Assembly (NCBI GenBank): GCA_015492645.1
Contig: WGER01000029.1
Span: 36,244-100,243, forward strand
Source of the DNA: Nitrospirota bacterium
GTDB lineage: Bacteria; Nitrospirota; Thermodesulfovibrionia; Thermodesulfovibrionales; JdFR-85
Reading direction: 5' to 3'
Length of the DNA: 64,000 bases
In this document: positions 8,243 to 17,479 of the stretch, piece after piece
Numbering within the stretch: the stretch's first letter is position 1
How the letters are laid out: each line of letters opens with the position of its first letter
Notes under the pieces: model-generated
Seen by the model: the letters and a program-made list of their open reading frames with translations, nothing else
Told to the model about the DNA's origin: nothing
Databases searched by the model: none
Translations under genes and position numbers: made by a program

Positions 8243-8830
8243 TTAGTAGTTTTTCTTCAGTTCCTTCAGTATCTGTTTGCCTATGTCCTTTAGAGTCTCA
8301 AAAACCCCCACACCCTCAGTGGCTATCGCCTCATAGTAGGGGACATTATTGGGGTTCAGGACCCTCTGCATCTCTTCCACCGGTACTATATTGGGCAGGT
8401 CTCTCTTATTGTACTGGATGGTGAATGGGATCCTCTCCAGGTCATATCCATACTCTGCCAGGTTTATCTTCAGATCCTCCAAACTCTCGATATTTGCATC
8501 CATCCTCTCGATCTGGCTGTCAGCCACAAAGACCACACCATCCACACCCTTCAGAATCAGTTTCCTGCTTGCTGCATAAAAGACCTGGCCTGGTACGGTA
8601 TAGAGATGGAATCTCACCCTGAAACCCCTGATGTCTCCAAGCGCCAGTGGAAGAAAGTCAAAGAACAGCGTCCTCTCTGTCTCTGTGGCTAAGGAGATGA
8701 GTTTACCCTTCTGCTCTGGAGCCGTCTTTTTGTAGATATACTGCAGATTTGTGGTCTTACCACAGAGGCCTGGCCCATAATACACAATCTTACAATTTAT
8801 TTCCCGCGTGGAGTAATTGATGAATGACAC
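8243..8830 (-). CDS. mglA: MglA-type small Ras-like GTPase
   Basis: 195 residues, standard MglA size. The P-loop is GPGLCGKTT near residue 20, followed by TVPGQVFYAASR in place of the Ras DxxGQ, a typical MglA feature, and the guanine-specificity motif NKRDLP. MglA proteins set cell polarity and control motility machinery (type IV pili, gliding), cycling with the MglB GTPase-activating protein. The partner is directly upstream (9 bases), so mglB-mglA form one unit at the downstream end of the POR operon. No motility gene is in the window, so the polarity role is family-based. Confidence 0.93.
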   Translation of the reverse strand: MSFINYSTREINCKIVYYGPGLCGKTTNLQYIYKKTAPEQKGKLISLATETERTLFFDFLPLALGDIRGFRVRFHLYTVPGQVFYAASRKLILKGVDGVVFVADSQIERMDANIESLEDLKINLAEYGYDLERIPFTIQYNKRDLPNIVPVEEMQRVLNPNNVPYYEAIATEGVGVFETLKDIGKQILKELKKNY

Positions 8831-8839
8831 TTTCTTACC

Positions 8840-9319
8840 TTACCCAAAGAGTTTCTCAATATCTTCATCTGTTATATCTGCAAAGGGAGATATCTCTTCC
8901 ACCTTCTTTTCTGGTCTCCTGGTCTCGAGTTCACTGAAGACCTGTTCCAGCACCTGCGACGACTTCTTCACCCTGAGTCTGACAAGTCCGAGGGAAGACC
9001 TCTGATCAAATACCACCACGAGTATGACCTTATTTGCCACAAGGGAGATATGGATATTGTCCCTTTCACCCTCGTGAAAGAGTATGGAAAACTCCTTCTG
9101 GCCGAGCAACTTGGCGATACCACCTGTGGCTGCAATATTGCCGGCAGTCAGTGAAGCAAGCGCGGTTGTATCAATATTTCTTGTTTCGCCCACGGAGGCG
9201 ATGAGTTGTCCATTTCTGTCTACAAGGAAGACGAGTTTTGCGTTGGAGAGTTGATAGAGCCTTCTCAACTCCTCATCGATCCTCTTGAAGGCATCTTCAT
9301 AGAGTACGAATTCAGCCAT
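8840..9319 (-). CDS. mglB: MglB-type roadblock/LC7 protein
   Basis: 159 residues from the ATG at 9319; a TTG three codons upstream is possible. The single roadblock/LC7 fold is seen from AKLVFLVDRNGQLIASVG through TAGNIAATGGIAKLLG to LVANKVILVVVFDQRSSLG. The C-terminal tail is charged. Such proteins stimulate GTP hydrolysis by MglA. The gene lies 27 bases after porB and 9 bases before mglA, so it is probably transcribed with the carbon-metabolism genes upstream, an unusual coupling. Confidence 0.88.
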   Translation of the reverse strand: MAEFVLYEDAFKRIDEELRRLYQLSNAKLVFLVDRNGQLIASVGETRNIDTTALASLTAGNIAATGGIAKLLGQKEFSILFHEGERDNIHISLVANKVILVVVFDQRSSLGLVRLRVKKSSQVLEQVFSELETRRPEKKVEEISPFADITDEDIEKLFG

Positions 9320-9346
9320 AGCCTTCAATGAGTTTCAAATCCTGTC

Positions 9347-10309
9347 CTAAGAGGCAGTCTCTTCTTCCTGATCCTTCCAGAATGCCTCCTCTCTCAAGAG
9401 TGCCTCCCACTCCCTGTCCACATATTCCTGAATCTGTTGAAGGATGTGCTCATTGTCGGGTGAGAAGAGGTGTCTGAACCTGCCCTGTGTCTTCAGGAAC
9501 TCCACAACGGGCCTCTTTTCCTTCGGTTTGTAGTTTATTGTGAGTCTGCCATTTTCATATTCGTACAGTGGCCAGAAGCAGGTCTCTACCGCCAGTTTCG
9601 TATCCTGTATCGTCGTGTTGGTGCCGGTCCTCCAGCCGCGGTTACAGTGGGCAAGGATATTAATAAAGGCGGGTCCATCCACATCCAGGGCCTTACGGAC
9701 CTTGGTCATCAGGTCACGCCAGTGAGCAGGAGTAGTCTGGGCTACATAGGGGATCCCATGGGCAGCCATTATCTTTGTGAGATTCTTTCTGGGTTGCAAT
9801 TTGCCAGGGATCACCTTCCCAGCAGGTGAGGTGGTGGTATTAGCACCCAGCGGTGTGGCGCTCGAACGCTGAATACCCGTGTTCATATAGGCACCGTTGT
9901 CATAGCAGATATAGACTATATCATGACCCCTTTCCATCGCACCTGACAGGCTCTGGAAACCGATATCATAGGTCCCGCCATCACCGCCAAAGGCTATAAA
10001 CTTTATCTTCCTGTCAATTTTGCCCTTCTTCCTGAGTGCCCTGTACATCGTCTCCACCCCTGATATGGTGGCTGCAGCATTCTCAAAGGCGGTATGGATC
10101 CAGGGTATCCTCCAGGCGGTATAGGGATATATGGTTGTGGAGACCTCAAGGCAGCCAGTTGCATTGGCAGCCACAACAGGCACCTCTGCTGCAAGAAGCA
10201 CCTGCCTGACGGCAATCGGTGCCCCACAGCCCGAGCAGAGTCTGTGACCTCCTGTGAGGAGTTCCTCCTTTTTCGAGAGTTCCTTTAATCTTAAAGGGGT
10301 TGTGCTCAT
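9347..10309 (-). CDS. porB: 2-oxoacid:ferredoxin oxidoreductase, beta subunit (pyruvate synthase type)
   Basis: 320 residues. The N-terminal CSGCGAP motif begins an Fe-S ligand set. The thiamine diphosphate site appears as GDGGTYDIG with the later NGAYMNTGIQRS. Together with PorA, PorG and PorD it forms a cytoplasmic complex interconverting pyruvate and acetyl-CoA plus CO2 with ferredoxin. Given CODH/ACS upstream, the direction is probably reductive carboxylation of acetyl-CoA. The gene follows porA by about 20 bases. Substrate choice among pyruvate, oxobutyrate and similar acids rests on context. Confidence 0.93.
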   Translation of the reverse strand: MSTTPLRLKELSKKEELLTGGHRLCSGCGAPIAVRQVLLAAEVPVVAANATGCLEVSTTIYPYTAWRIPWIHTAFENAAATISGVETMYRALRKKGKIDRKIKFIAFGGDGGTYDIGFQSLSGAMERGHDIVYICYDNGAYMNTGIQRSSATPLGANTTTSPAGKVIPGKLQPRKNLTKIMAAHGIPYVAQTTPAHWRDLMTKVRKALDVDGPAFINILAHCNRGWRTGTNTTIQDTKLAVETCFWPLYEYENGRLTINYKPKEKRPVVEFLKTQGRFRHLFSPDNEHILQQIQEYVDREWEALLREEAFWKDQEEETAS

Positions 10310-10329
10310 CTCTCCTCTCCTTATCTGAT

Positions 10330-11508
10330 TTATTCTCTCACACCGAGGTAGTCCTTCTGGACCTCTACCTCGCCGGTCTCAAGCACCTTCACCATTTGCT
10401 GAATCGCCTGTTCCGCATGCTCTGGCATAAAGTCCCTGCCACCAAGACCGTAGATCCAGTTCAACATGAGGGGTCTTGCCCCATTTGTAGTAAATGCAGA
10501 GGCCACCTCCATGTATGTGGGGCCAAAACCGCCAAAGGAGTCCGCCCTGTCAAGTACACCCACCACCTTTGCATTCCCTAAGGCCTCTGCCACCTCCCTG
10601 TAGGGGAATGGCCTGAAGAGCCTGGGCTTGAGCAGACCCACCTTAATACCTCTGTCCCTGTAACTGTCCACCACATCCTTCATGGTCCCGGCAGCAGAGT
10701 TCAGTATCACCACCGCAATCTCTGCATCATCGAGTCTATAGGATTCAAAGAGGCCGTAACTCCTGCCACTTATCCTTTCAAACTCCTTCGCCACCTCCAG
10801 CACGACATCTTTCACATGGAGCATCGCCTCGTGCTGCTGTCGCTTGAATTCCATGTAATAGTCAGGCAGGACAAGTGGGCCATAGGTGACCGGGTGATCC
10901 ACATCAAGCAGGGGATAGGTAGCCCTGTACTCACCTACAAATTCCTTCACCACATCGTCAGGCAGAAGTTCCATACTCTCTATTGAGTGGCTTATTATAA
11001 AGCCGTCCATACAGACCATCACCGGAAGCCTCACATCAGGATGTTCTCCAATCTTTACTGCCTGGATCACATTGTCATAGGCCTCCTGGGCATTCTCTGA
11101 GTACAGTTGTATCCATCCACTGTCTCTTGCCCCCATACTGTCTGAATGGTCTCCGTGTATGTTGATTGGTGCAGAAAGGGCCCTGTTTACCACCGGCATA
11201 ACTATGGGAAGCCTCATACCTGAGGCGATATAAAGCATCTCCCACATCAGGGCGAGACCCTGTGAGGAGGTTGCTGTCATCACCCTCCCACCACCTGCAG
11301 CAGCCCCGATGCAGGCACTCATTGCACTGTGCTCACTCTCAACAGTTATGAGTTCTGTGTCCACCTCCCCATCAGCCACAAAGGTGGCAAACCTCTGCAT
11401 TATCTCTGTCTGGGGTGTTATGGGATAGGCGGCACAGACATCAGGATTAATCTGTTTCATTGCTGTGGCAACCGCCTGGTTACCAGTTAATGCGAGTTTC
11501 TTCCCCAT
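10330..11508 (-). CDS. porA: 2-oxoacid:ferredoxin oxidoreductase, alpha subunit
   Basis: 392 residues starting at the ATG at 11508 that shares one base with the porD stop (TGATG). A longer frame to 11562 would overlap porD by 55 bases with an uncharacteristic N-terminus. The start MGKKLALTGNQAVA and the following AAYPITPQTEIMQ are diagnostic of PorA domain I, which positions the substrate. Domain II contains AVVILNSAAGTMKDVVD. Length agrees with four-subunit PORs. The gene order G-D-A-B is the classical one. Confidence 0.95.
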   Translation of the reverse strand: MGKKLALTGNQAVATAMKQINPDVCAAYPITPQTEIMQRFATFVADGEVDTELITVESEHSAMSACIGAAAGGGRVMTATSSQGLALMWEMLYIASGMRLPIVMPVVNRALSAPINIHGDHSDSMGARDSGWIQLYSENAQEAYDNVIQAVKIGEHPDVRLPVMVCMDGFIISHSIESMELLPDDVVKEFVGEYRATYPLLDVDHPVTYGPLVLPDYYMEFKRQQHEAMLHVKDVVLEVAKEFERISGRSYGLFESYRLDDAEIAVVILNSAAGTMKDVVDSYRDRGIKVGLLKPRLFRPFPYREVAEALGNAKVVGVLDRADSFGGFGPTYMEVASAFTTNGARPLMLNWIYGLGGRDFMPEHAEQAIQQMVKVLETGEVEVQKDYLGVRE

Positions 11509-11795
11509 CACTTGCCCTCCTCTACCATCACTATCGCCTTCTGCCCCTTCTTGCCCGGGCACTCATTGGCACAGATTCCACATCCCTTACAGTGTAGATA
11601 GTCAAAGTCCTCCCGCTTGCCATCCTTCACATTAACAGCCCCATCCGGACAGTAAATCCAGCAGAACAGACACTGTATGCAGTTCTCAGGCTTCCAGACA
11701 GGCCTGAAGGCCCGCCATGAGCCTGTATTGTACTGCACTGCATTACCTGCATCCGGTATAACACCGCCCATCGGTATATCTCTCCATCCCTTCAT
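11508..11795 (-). CDS. porD: 2-oxoacid:ferredoxin oxidoreductase, delta subunit (ferredoxin-like)
   Basis: 95 residues with two [4Fe-4S] motifs: CIQCLFCWIYCP around 38-49 and CKGCGICANECP around 68-79. This is the small electron-wire subunit that carries electrons between the TPP site and ferredoxin. Its ATG overlaps the porG stop by four bases, and its stop overlaps the porA start. The N-terminal stretch rich in Trp/Arg (GSWRAFRPVWKPENC) is typical of PorD. Confidence 0.95.
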   Translation of the reverse strand: MKGWRDIPMGGVIPDAGNAVQYNTGSWRAFRPVWKPENCIQCLFCWIYCPDGAVNVKDGKREDFDYLHCKGCGICANECPGKKGQKAIVMVEEGK

Positions 11796-12367
11796 CCCTC
11801 TTTCACCTCCTCATAACCCCTTCTTGTTGCCTCAAGATTGGCAACTATCACCTTCTCTGAGAACTTACTCCCGAAACTCGCCTTCACGTCCTCAAGAAGT
11901 GTATCAAGGTCAACAATACCTGATGCCCTGGCAAGGGCACCGAGCATAGTGGAATTCGGAAGTGGCCTTCCTATAGTGTCAATGGCAATCTTTGTGGCAT
12001 CAACGGTAAATACCTTCTGAGTTGGTTTCAGATTCAGTTTCTGTCTCAACTCCTCAGGACTGTGAGAGGTATTCACCACAAAGATGGCATCATCAGGAGC
12101 ACCCTCGGTAACATCAATGCTCTCTATCAGGGTCGCATCCACTACCACCACTATGTTCGGCCTCGTTACCGGGGCATGGATCCTCAATTCCCTGTCACTG
12201 ATTCGGTTATAAGCCCTCACAGGGGCGCCTGCCCTTTCAGGTCCGTATTCAGGAAAGGCCTGGACATTCTTGCCCTTGCTAAGACACGCATCTGCAAGGA
12301 CCTTTGCTGCCGTTACTGTCCCCTGACCTCCTCTGCCATGCCATCTGATCTCGATGGTTTCTCCCAT
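11792..12367 (-). CDS. porG: 2-oxoacid:ferredoxin oxidoreductase, gamma subunit
   Basis: 191 residues from the ATG at 12367, chosen because GGGAGGAG lies four bases upstream. A longer frame reaches 12430 with no such site. The N-terminus ETIEIRWHGRGGQGTVTAAK contains the GRGGQG motif of the gamma domain. Later it reads FPEYGPERAGAPVRAYNRIS, also family-typical. It begins the four-gene POR set, 80 bases after nuoG. Confidence 0.95.
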   Translation of the reverse strand: MGETIEIRWHGRGGQGTVTAAKVLADACLSKGKNVQAFPEYGPERAGAPVRAYNRISDRELRIHAPVTRPNIVVVVDATLIESIDVTEGAPDDAIFVVNTSHSPEELRQKLNLKPTQKVFTVDATKIAIDTIGRPLPNSTMLGALARASGIVDLDTLLEDVKASFGSKFSEKVIVANLEATRRGYEEVKEG

Positions 12368-12447
12368 GTCTCCTCCCGAGATAATGAAGTTATTGTAGAG
12401 GATTGAGCCTTTATAATGCAAGTTAAGCACAGGGGGCTGAAGGCCCT

Positions 12448-14448
12448 TCAGGCCTTCAGCCCTGTGACCTCCACCTGCCTCAGCCAGAGTAGCCTTGAGC
12501 CCTCTATCACAGAGTTGTTCAGGGCAGGGATGAGTTCTGATGGGTTGTACTGGAGGTCATCCCTCTTTCTTATCTCTGCTGGGGTGAGTGTTGGCTTGAA
12601 TGCCTTGAGTTGTTTTTTAACATCAGCAGTCTTCGCCACCTTCAGTTCCTTCTCCATCACCTTTGAAAGCCCCCTCAGGGTCTCTCTCACTGTCCTTGAC
12701 TCCCCGTAGGGATCCACCGCCTGCTCAACGGTCTTAAGATGTCCCATATAGTCCACGATACTACCAGACATCTCGTACACAGTTGTGGTCGGCAGAACAA
12801 GGTCAGCCTCCATCGCAAGCGAACTCATATGTGTGTTCTGAACAACCAGAAAATCAACATCTTCAGGCCTCTTTATAGGCACCTCTCCCAGACAGTACAT
12901 GACCCTTGTTGCACCACCTACAAGTTCCCTGTATCTATAACCACTACCGACGAAACCCATAAGGAGTGTCCCCTTCGCATTCGCCTCAACCGGCACAGAA
13001 AGCACCCCGCCCTTAAGGATACCGAAGGCCTTTGTAGACTCAAAGAATAAAGGAGTAGTGATGACCAAAGGGGAGTCTGCATCAACAAACATCTGGGCAG
13101 CCTTTTCGGCATCCTCGGTAACAGGGACATCCGGCAGGCTGACAGACTCGGGCTGTCTGAGACCCTTCTTTGATAGTGCCCGCAGCAGACTGCTGATCCC
13201 GGAGACCTCCTCTCCCTCCAGAACAACATGGGCAACATCCCCAAGAGTAGTTCCGCCTATCACCACCAGTTTCGCACCCCTTGCCACCTTCTTTCTTATC
13301 GAGGCATCAAGGGCTGCCAGTACCCGATCCCACTGGGATGCAGACAGGCCGACAACCACCAGCAGGTCAGACTCCTGTATATCATAGGATGGACCGAGCA
13401 GTGAATCGGCATCTGCGTACAGGCTCACCGTGGAGTCATAACTGTTTATACCTGTGGACTCCGCAAAGGCCCTGAGCGTCAGGAGATCCTCATTCAGGAG
13501 GTTGCCTGTGGTGATGATTCCCACCTCTGCCGGATTTCTCATCGCCTCAGCCATACTCTCAAGCGCCTCCTGCCAACTCACGGGCCTCAATTCCCCGTCA
13601 ATCCTCTTGAGGGGCTCTGTTATCCTCTTATCAGAGTTTATAAAATCAAAACCGAACCTTCCATAGGCACAGATATAATGGTCAACCCTCTCCTCAGGTG
13701 TGCCTATATTCACCTTTGCCACATCCCTGCCGTGTACACTCACCACCGTGCTACAACCACAGCCACAACCGAGACACACTGATCCGAACCTCCGGTACTC
13801 CCACTCCCTTCCCTTCCGCCATCTGTCAGCCTCAAGGAGGGCATTCACTGGACAGGCATCCACACAACTGCCACAGAAGGTACAGCCAGCCTCGTGCAGG
13901 GGTCTATCCTCTGCAGTCACCACCCTGGAACCCACTCCTCGGCCATAGAAGTCAAGCACAGAGGTCCCCTGTTCCTTACAGACCCTCACACACCTCCCAC
14001 AGAGTATGCAGTAGTCAGGGTCACGCTTTATAAAGGGGTTTTTGTCGTCCACAGGAAAACCAAACTTTTTACGGGTGAATGAACTCTCCTTCACCTCGTA
14101 TTCATAGGCATACCTCTGAAGGTCACATACTCCCGCCTTCGTACAGGTCATGCAGTCAAGCGGATGCATGGAGACTATCAGGTCCACCACAAACCGTCTC
14201 AACTCCCTTATCTTCTCACTGTCAGTGACCACATCAAGGTCCTCCTTCACACGGGTGTTACAGGCGATGGTCATCCTTCCACCAATCTCAACCATGCACA
14301 TCCTGCAGGCACCTATCCCCTTCATCCCCTTGATATAGCAGAAATTGGGTATATGTATCCCCACAGACTCCGCAGCGTCAATCAGATTTACCCCTTCAGG
14401 AAGCCTGTATTCCTTACCGTCTATCCTCACCCTCACCTTCTTAGCCAT
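12448..14448 (-). CDS. NuoG-like iron-sulfur / molybdopterin-fold subunit
   Basis: 666 residues from the ATG at 14448, preceded by AAGGAGG. Domains in order: a [2Fe-2S] ferredoxin (CYIKGMKGIGACRMC, then ACN), a His-Cys cluster domain (HPLDCMTCTKAGVCDLQ), two [4Fe-4S] motifs (CILCGRCVRVC, CTFCGSCVDAC), an extra cluster CLGCGCGC, then a molybdopterin-oxidoreductase fold. No obvious metal-cofactor ligand is seen, as in NuoG. Lying with NuoE and NuoF homologues but no membrane subunits, it probably belongs to a soluble NAD(P)H/ferredoxin-linked complex serving CODH/ACS and POR. A formate-dehydrogenase or hydrogenase partner elsewhere in the genome is possible. Confidence 0.85.
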   Translation of the reverse strand: MAKKVRVRIDGKEYRLPEGVNLIDAAESVGIHIPNFCYIKGMKGIGACRMCMVEIGGRMTIACNTRVKEDLDVVTDSEKIRELRRFVVDLIVSMHPLDCMTCTKAGVCDLQRYAYEYEVKESSFTRKKFGFPVDDKNPFIKRDPDYCILCGRCVRVCKEQGTSVLDFYGRGVGSRVVTAEDRPLHEAGCTFCGSCVDACPVNALLEADRWRKGREWEYRRFGSVCLGCGCGCSTVVSVHGRDVAKVNIGTPEERVDHYICAYGRFGFDFINSDKRITEPLKRIDGELRPVSWQEALESMAEAMRNPAEVGIITTGNLLNEDLLTLRAFAESTGINSYDSTVSLYADADSLLGPSYDIQESDLLVVVGLSASQWDRVLAALDASIRKKVARGAKLVVIGGTTLGDVAHVVLEGEEVSGISSLLRALSKKGLRQPESVSLPDVPVTEDAEKAAQMFVDADSPLVITTPLFFESTKAFGILKGGVLSVPVEANAKGTLLMGFVGSGYRYRELVGGATRVMYCLGEVPIKRPEDVDFLVVQNTHMSSLAMEADLVLPTTTVYEMSGSIVDYMGHLKTVEQAVDPYGESRTVRETLRGLSKVMEKELKVAKTADVKKQLKAFKPTLTPAEIRKRDDLQYNPSELIPALNNSVIEGSRLLWLRQVEVTGLKA

Positions 14449-14473
14449 TGAGTCCTCCTTTAAAGATTTTATT

Positions 14474-15073
14474 TCAGACCCCCACCTGCTGGGGCTCTTG
14501 CTCTGCGACATCCACTATCTCTATCGCCCCATACTGGCAGACCTTTATACACTCACCACACCTGCTGCACCTCTTATCCACTATCTCAAAGGGGAGATAC
14601 CCCGTTCTATAGGGTGCCTTCTTCTCACCCACAATCGCAAAGTCCTTGCAGACCTCAAGACAGTCTCCACACATGGTGCATTTTTCAGGAATCACCCTGT
14701 ATCTGATGAGCGCCTTACAGACCCTTTCAGGACACCTACCGGTGGCATGGGCGACATAGACATCCTCCTGCTCCTTTAGACTCTTCTCTATGTACTCAGC
14801 CACATCCTTTCCCCTCTTACACATAGAGGAGATGAACATCTTGGGAACAATCTCTCTTATCGCATCTATGTCCTCCCTGCCACCACGCCCCTCAATCAGG
14901 TTCCTCACCCTTATCCTCATCTCGTAACTACCCATCGGACAGGGCAGACACCTGCCACACATCGGCCCATCAATAAACTCATCTAACAGACGTATCACCC
15001 TGTGAAGGAGACACCTTTCAGACTCGATCTCCTTAAAAATATCCTTCAGGGTCTTGGCCTTCTCATCACTCAT
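14474..15073 (-). CDS. NuoF C-terminal-like iron-sulfur protein with two [4Fe-4S] sites
   Basis: 199 residues from the ATG at 15073, which has AAGGAGG directly upstream. The first half (MCGRCLPCPMGSYEMRIRV...) copies the NuoF Fe-S-binding domain, where CGKCxPCR normally holds cluster N3. The second half is a two-cluster ferredoxin (CTMCGDCLEVC, CSRCGECIKVCQYG). It lacks the FMN/NADH-binding GxGGxGFP and SLBB domains of its neighbour NuoF, so it looks like a partial duplication retained as an electron-transfer subunit. It lies 11 bases after nuoF and 25 before nuoG, so it is presumably an extra subunit of that complex. Confidence 0.8.
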   Translation of the reverse strand: MSDEKAKTLKDIFKEIESERCLLHRVIRLLDEFIDGPMCGRCLPCPMGSYEMRIRVRNLIEGRGGREDIDAIREIVPKMFISSMCKRGKDVAEYIEKSLKEQEDVYVAHATGRCPERVCKALIRYRVIPEKCTMCGDCLEVCKDFAIVGEKKAPYRTGYLPFEIVDKRCSRCGECIKVCQYGAIEIVDVAEQEPQQVGV

Positions 15074-15084
15074 AGATCCTCCTT

Positions 15085-16974
15085 TCAGACCTTCTCTGTA
15101 ACTTCTTTTTTCCTCGGTACCTTCTCTATCTTTACAGCACCTATCGGACATGCCAGATAACAGGCCTTACACTTCACACAGACTGACTGGTCAATGTAGA
15201 ATTTATCCCTCAGTTCCTTCACAGCCCCATATGCACATGCCTGCTTGCAGAGCCCGCAGAGGAAACACTCGGTATGTTCTATCCTGAAAAGTCCCAGCCC
15301 CTTACAGACCTTTGCCCTGCAGTACTTGTCGTAGATGTGTTCCTCGTATTCCTCTCTGAAGTACCTCAGGGTACTCAACACGGGGTTGGGTGCACTCTGA
15401 CCCAGACCGCACAGGGAGGCCGCCTTCACCCTATGGGCGAGTTTCTCAAGTCTCTCAAGGTCTTCAGGTTCGCCCTCACCACAGACAATCCTGTCCATTA
15501 TCTGGAGCATCTGGTAGGTACCTATCCTGCAGGGGGGGCACTTACCACAGGACTCTGCCTGGGTAAAACTCAAGAAGTATCTTGCCACATCCACCATACA
15601 GGTATCCTCATCCATCACCACCATCCCGCCTGAACCCATCATGGAGCCGAGTTCCCATAGAGAGTCAAAATCCACAGGGGTGTCCAGGTGCTCCTCAGGG
15701 ATGCACCCCCCGGAGGGACCACCTGTCTGGACCGCCTTGAACTTCTTATCACCAATAATGCCGCCGCCTATATCGAAGATTATCTCCCTCAGGGTGGTAC
15801 CCATCGGGACCTCCACCAGACCGGTGTTTTTCACCTTTCCTGTAAGAGCGAAGACCTTGGTCCCCGGTGAGTTGGGTGTGCCGATGCACCTGAACCAGTC
15901 TGCTCCCTTCTCTATTATCACGGGCACGCAGGCAAAGGTCTCCACATTGTTCAGGTTTGCCGGGTAGCCCCAGGGACCACCCCCGGGCTCCGAGACCCTC
16001 GGTGGCCTCGCCCTCGGGAATCCCCTCTCACCCATTATGGAGGCAACCAGTGCCGTCGCCTCACCACAGACAAAGGCACCTGCACCCTCACGAATATCGA
16101 GGAAGAAGTCAAAACCTGTGCCGAGGATATTCTCTCCCAGAAGCCCCAGGTCCTCTGCCTGCTGGATCGCTATCCTGAGGTTCTTCACCGCTAAGGGATA
16201 CTCATGCCTCACATAGATGAAGCCATACCTCGCCCCAATCGCATATGCACAGAGGAGCATCCCCTCTATAAGGCTGTGGGGATCACCCTCCATGATTGAC
16301 CTGTCCATGAACGCACCTGGATCACCCTCATCCCCGTTGGCTATTACCATCTTGATGTCACCAGGGGCGTGCTTCGTATGCCTCCACTTTCTGCCTGCTG
16401 GAAAGCCTGCACCACCACGGCCGCGGAGATTAGCCCTGTCCACCTCATCAAGCACCTCGTCAGGGCTCATGCTACTAAGGGCCTTCTCAAGGGCCTTATA
16501 CCCGCCAACTGCTATGTAGTGGTAGATGTTGCGGGGGTCTATTCTCCCGTTGTTCCGGAGGGCTACCCTCACCTGTTTCTTGTAAAAAGGCAACTCGTCC
16601 ATCAGTTCATAGGGCTCTGAATAGAGGCTCTCCCTCTCCATCAGGTGTCTGACAGGATATCCCCCGGTGAGGGTCCCTGACACGATAGCCTCAGCGTCAT
16701 CACTCCTGACCTTCCTGTAGAAGTAGCCGAAGGGTTCCACCTTCATCACCGGCCCCTTCTGACAGAGACCCTGGCAGCCCGTCCTCACAATCTGGACATC
16801 CAGACCCCTCTCTTTCGCCTTCTGTTCAATGGCCTCAATCACCTTCAGTGAGCCCGATGCCATACAGGCGGTCCCGGTGCAGGCTCTTATTATCTCCTTG
16901 TCTCTGGGGAAGGTCTCCTCCTGCAGAAGGAGCCTCAGGTTTCTCAGTTCCTCTATACTCTTAAGCCTTCCCAT
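15085..16974 (-). CDS. NuoF-like NADH-binding flavin/Fe-S subunit with N- and C-terminal extensions
   Basis: 629 residues from the ATG at 16974; an ATG two codons upstream is less well spaced from GGAG. Three parts are seen. A thioredoxin-like [2Fe-2S] domain comes first (CTGTAC...TGCQGLC). The NuoF core has the FMN/NADH motif GRGGAGFPAGRKW near residue 190 and the cluster motif SCGKCPPCR near 490. A C-terminal two-cluster ferredoxin follows (CFLCGLCKQAC, CVKCKACYLAC). This fused layout is that of HydB/NfnB-like and bifurcating-hydrogenase NADH subunits, so flavin-based electron bifurcation is possible. It overlaps the end of nuoE. Confidence 0.88.
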   Translation of the reverse strand: MGRLKSIEELRNLRLLLQEETFPRDKEIIRACTGTACMASGSLKVIEAIEQKAKERGLDVQIVRTGCQGLCQKGPVMKVEPFGYFYRKVRSDDAEAIVSGTLTGGYPVRHLMERESLYSEPYELMDELPFYKKQVRVALRNNGRIDPRNIYHYIAVGGYKALEKALSSMSPDEVLDEVDRANLRGRGGAGFPAGRKWRHTKHAPGDIKMVIANGDEGDPGAFMDRSIMEGDPHSLIEGMLLCAYAIGARYGFIYVRHEYPLAVKNLRIAIQQAEDLGLLGENILGTGFDFFLDIREGAGAFVCGEATALVASIMGERGFPRARPPRVSEPGGGPWGYPANLNNVETFACVPVIIEKGADWFRCIGTPNSPGTKVFALTGKVKNTGLVEVPMGTTLREIIFDIGGGIIGDKKFKAVQTGGPSGGCIPEEHLDTPVDFDSLWELGSMMGSGGMVVMDEDTCMVDVARYFLSFTQAESCGKCPPCRIGTYQMLQIMDRIVCGEGEPEDLERLEKLAHRVKAASLCGLGQSAPNPVLSTLRYFREEYEEHIYDKYCRAKVCKGLGLFRIEHTECFLCGLCKQACAYGAVKELRDKFYIDQSVCVKCKACYLACPIGAVKIEKVPRKKEVTEKV

Positions 16975-17467
16975 CACCATTACTCCTTTCTATCGCCTCT
17001 ATCACATCATCCACCTTCTTTGGAGTCAACTCACCAACCACCTCCTCATTTATGGTCACGACAGGGGCGAGCCCACAACAGCCGACACATCCGACCGTCT
17101 CAAGTGTCATGGTGAGGTCAGGGGTGGTCTCACCCACATCTATCTTGAAGTGTTCCTGGAGCCTCTCGAGCACCTTTGGGGCCCCTCTCACATGACAGGC
17201 GGTCCCCATACAGACACGGACTATCTTCCTGCCCCTTGGTGTGAAGTGGAACTGATGGTAGAAACTGGCAACTGAGTATATCTCTGCAAGGGGCAGTCCC
17301 AGTTTCCTTGACAGGTTCTGCAGGACCTCCGGTGGCAGATACCCATGCTCCTCCTGGATCCTGTGGAGGGTTGTTATAAGAACACCCCTCTTCTTCTCAT
17401 ATTCAGACAGGATCTCACCCACCCTGCCAATCTCTCTTTCTACATCAAGACCCTCTACCACATCCAT
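16961..17467 (-). CDS. NuoE-like thioredoxin-fold [2Fe-2S] subunit
   Basis: 168 residues. The N-terminal helical part precedes the thioredoxin-like [2Fe-2S] domain with ligands CMGTAC and VGCVGCCGLAP, the C-x4-C...C-x3-C pattern of the 24-kDa complex I subunit. It passes electrons between NADH/FMN in NuoF and downstream clusters. The gene starts 12 bases after the CODH gene, showing that the electron module is read in the same transcript. Confidence 0.93.
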   Translation of the reverse strand: MDVVEGLDVEREIGRVGEILSEYEKKRGVLITTLHRIQEEHGYLPPEVLQNLSRKLGLPLAEIYSVASFYHQFHFTPRGRKIVRVCMGTACHVRGAPKVLERLQEHFKIDVGETTPDLTMTLETVGCVGCCGLAPVVTINEEVVGELTPKKVDDVIEAIERSNGDGKA

Positions 17468-17479
17468 ATCTTACCTCCT

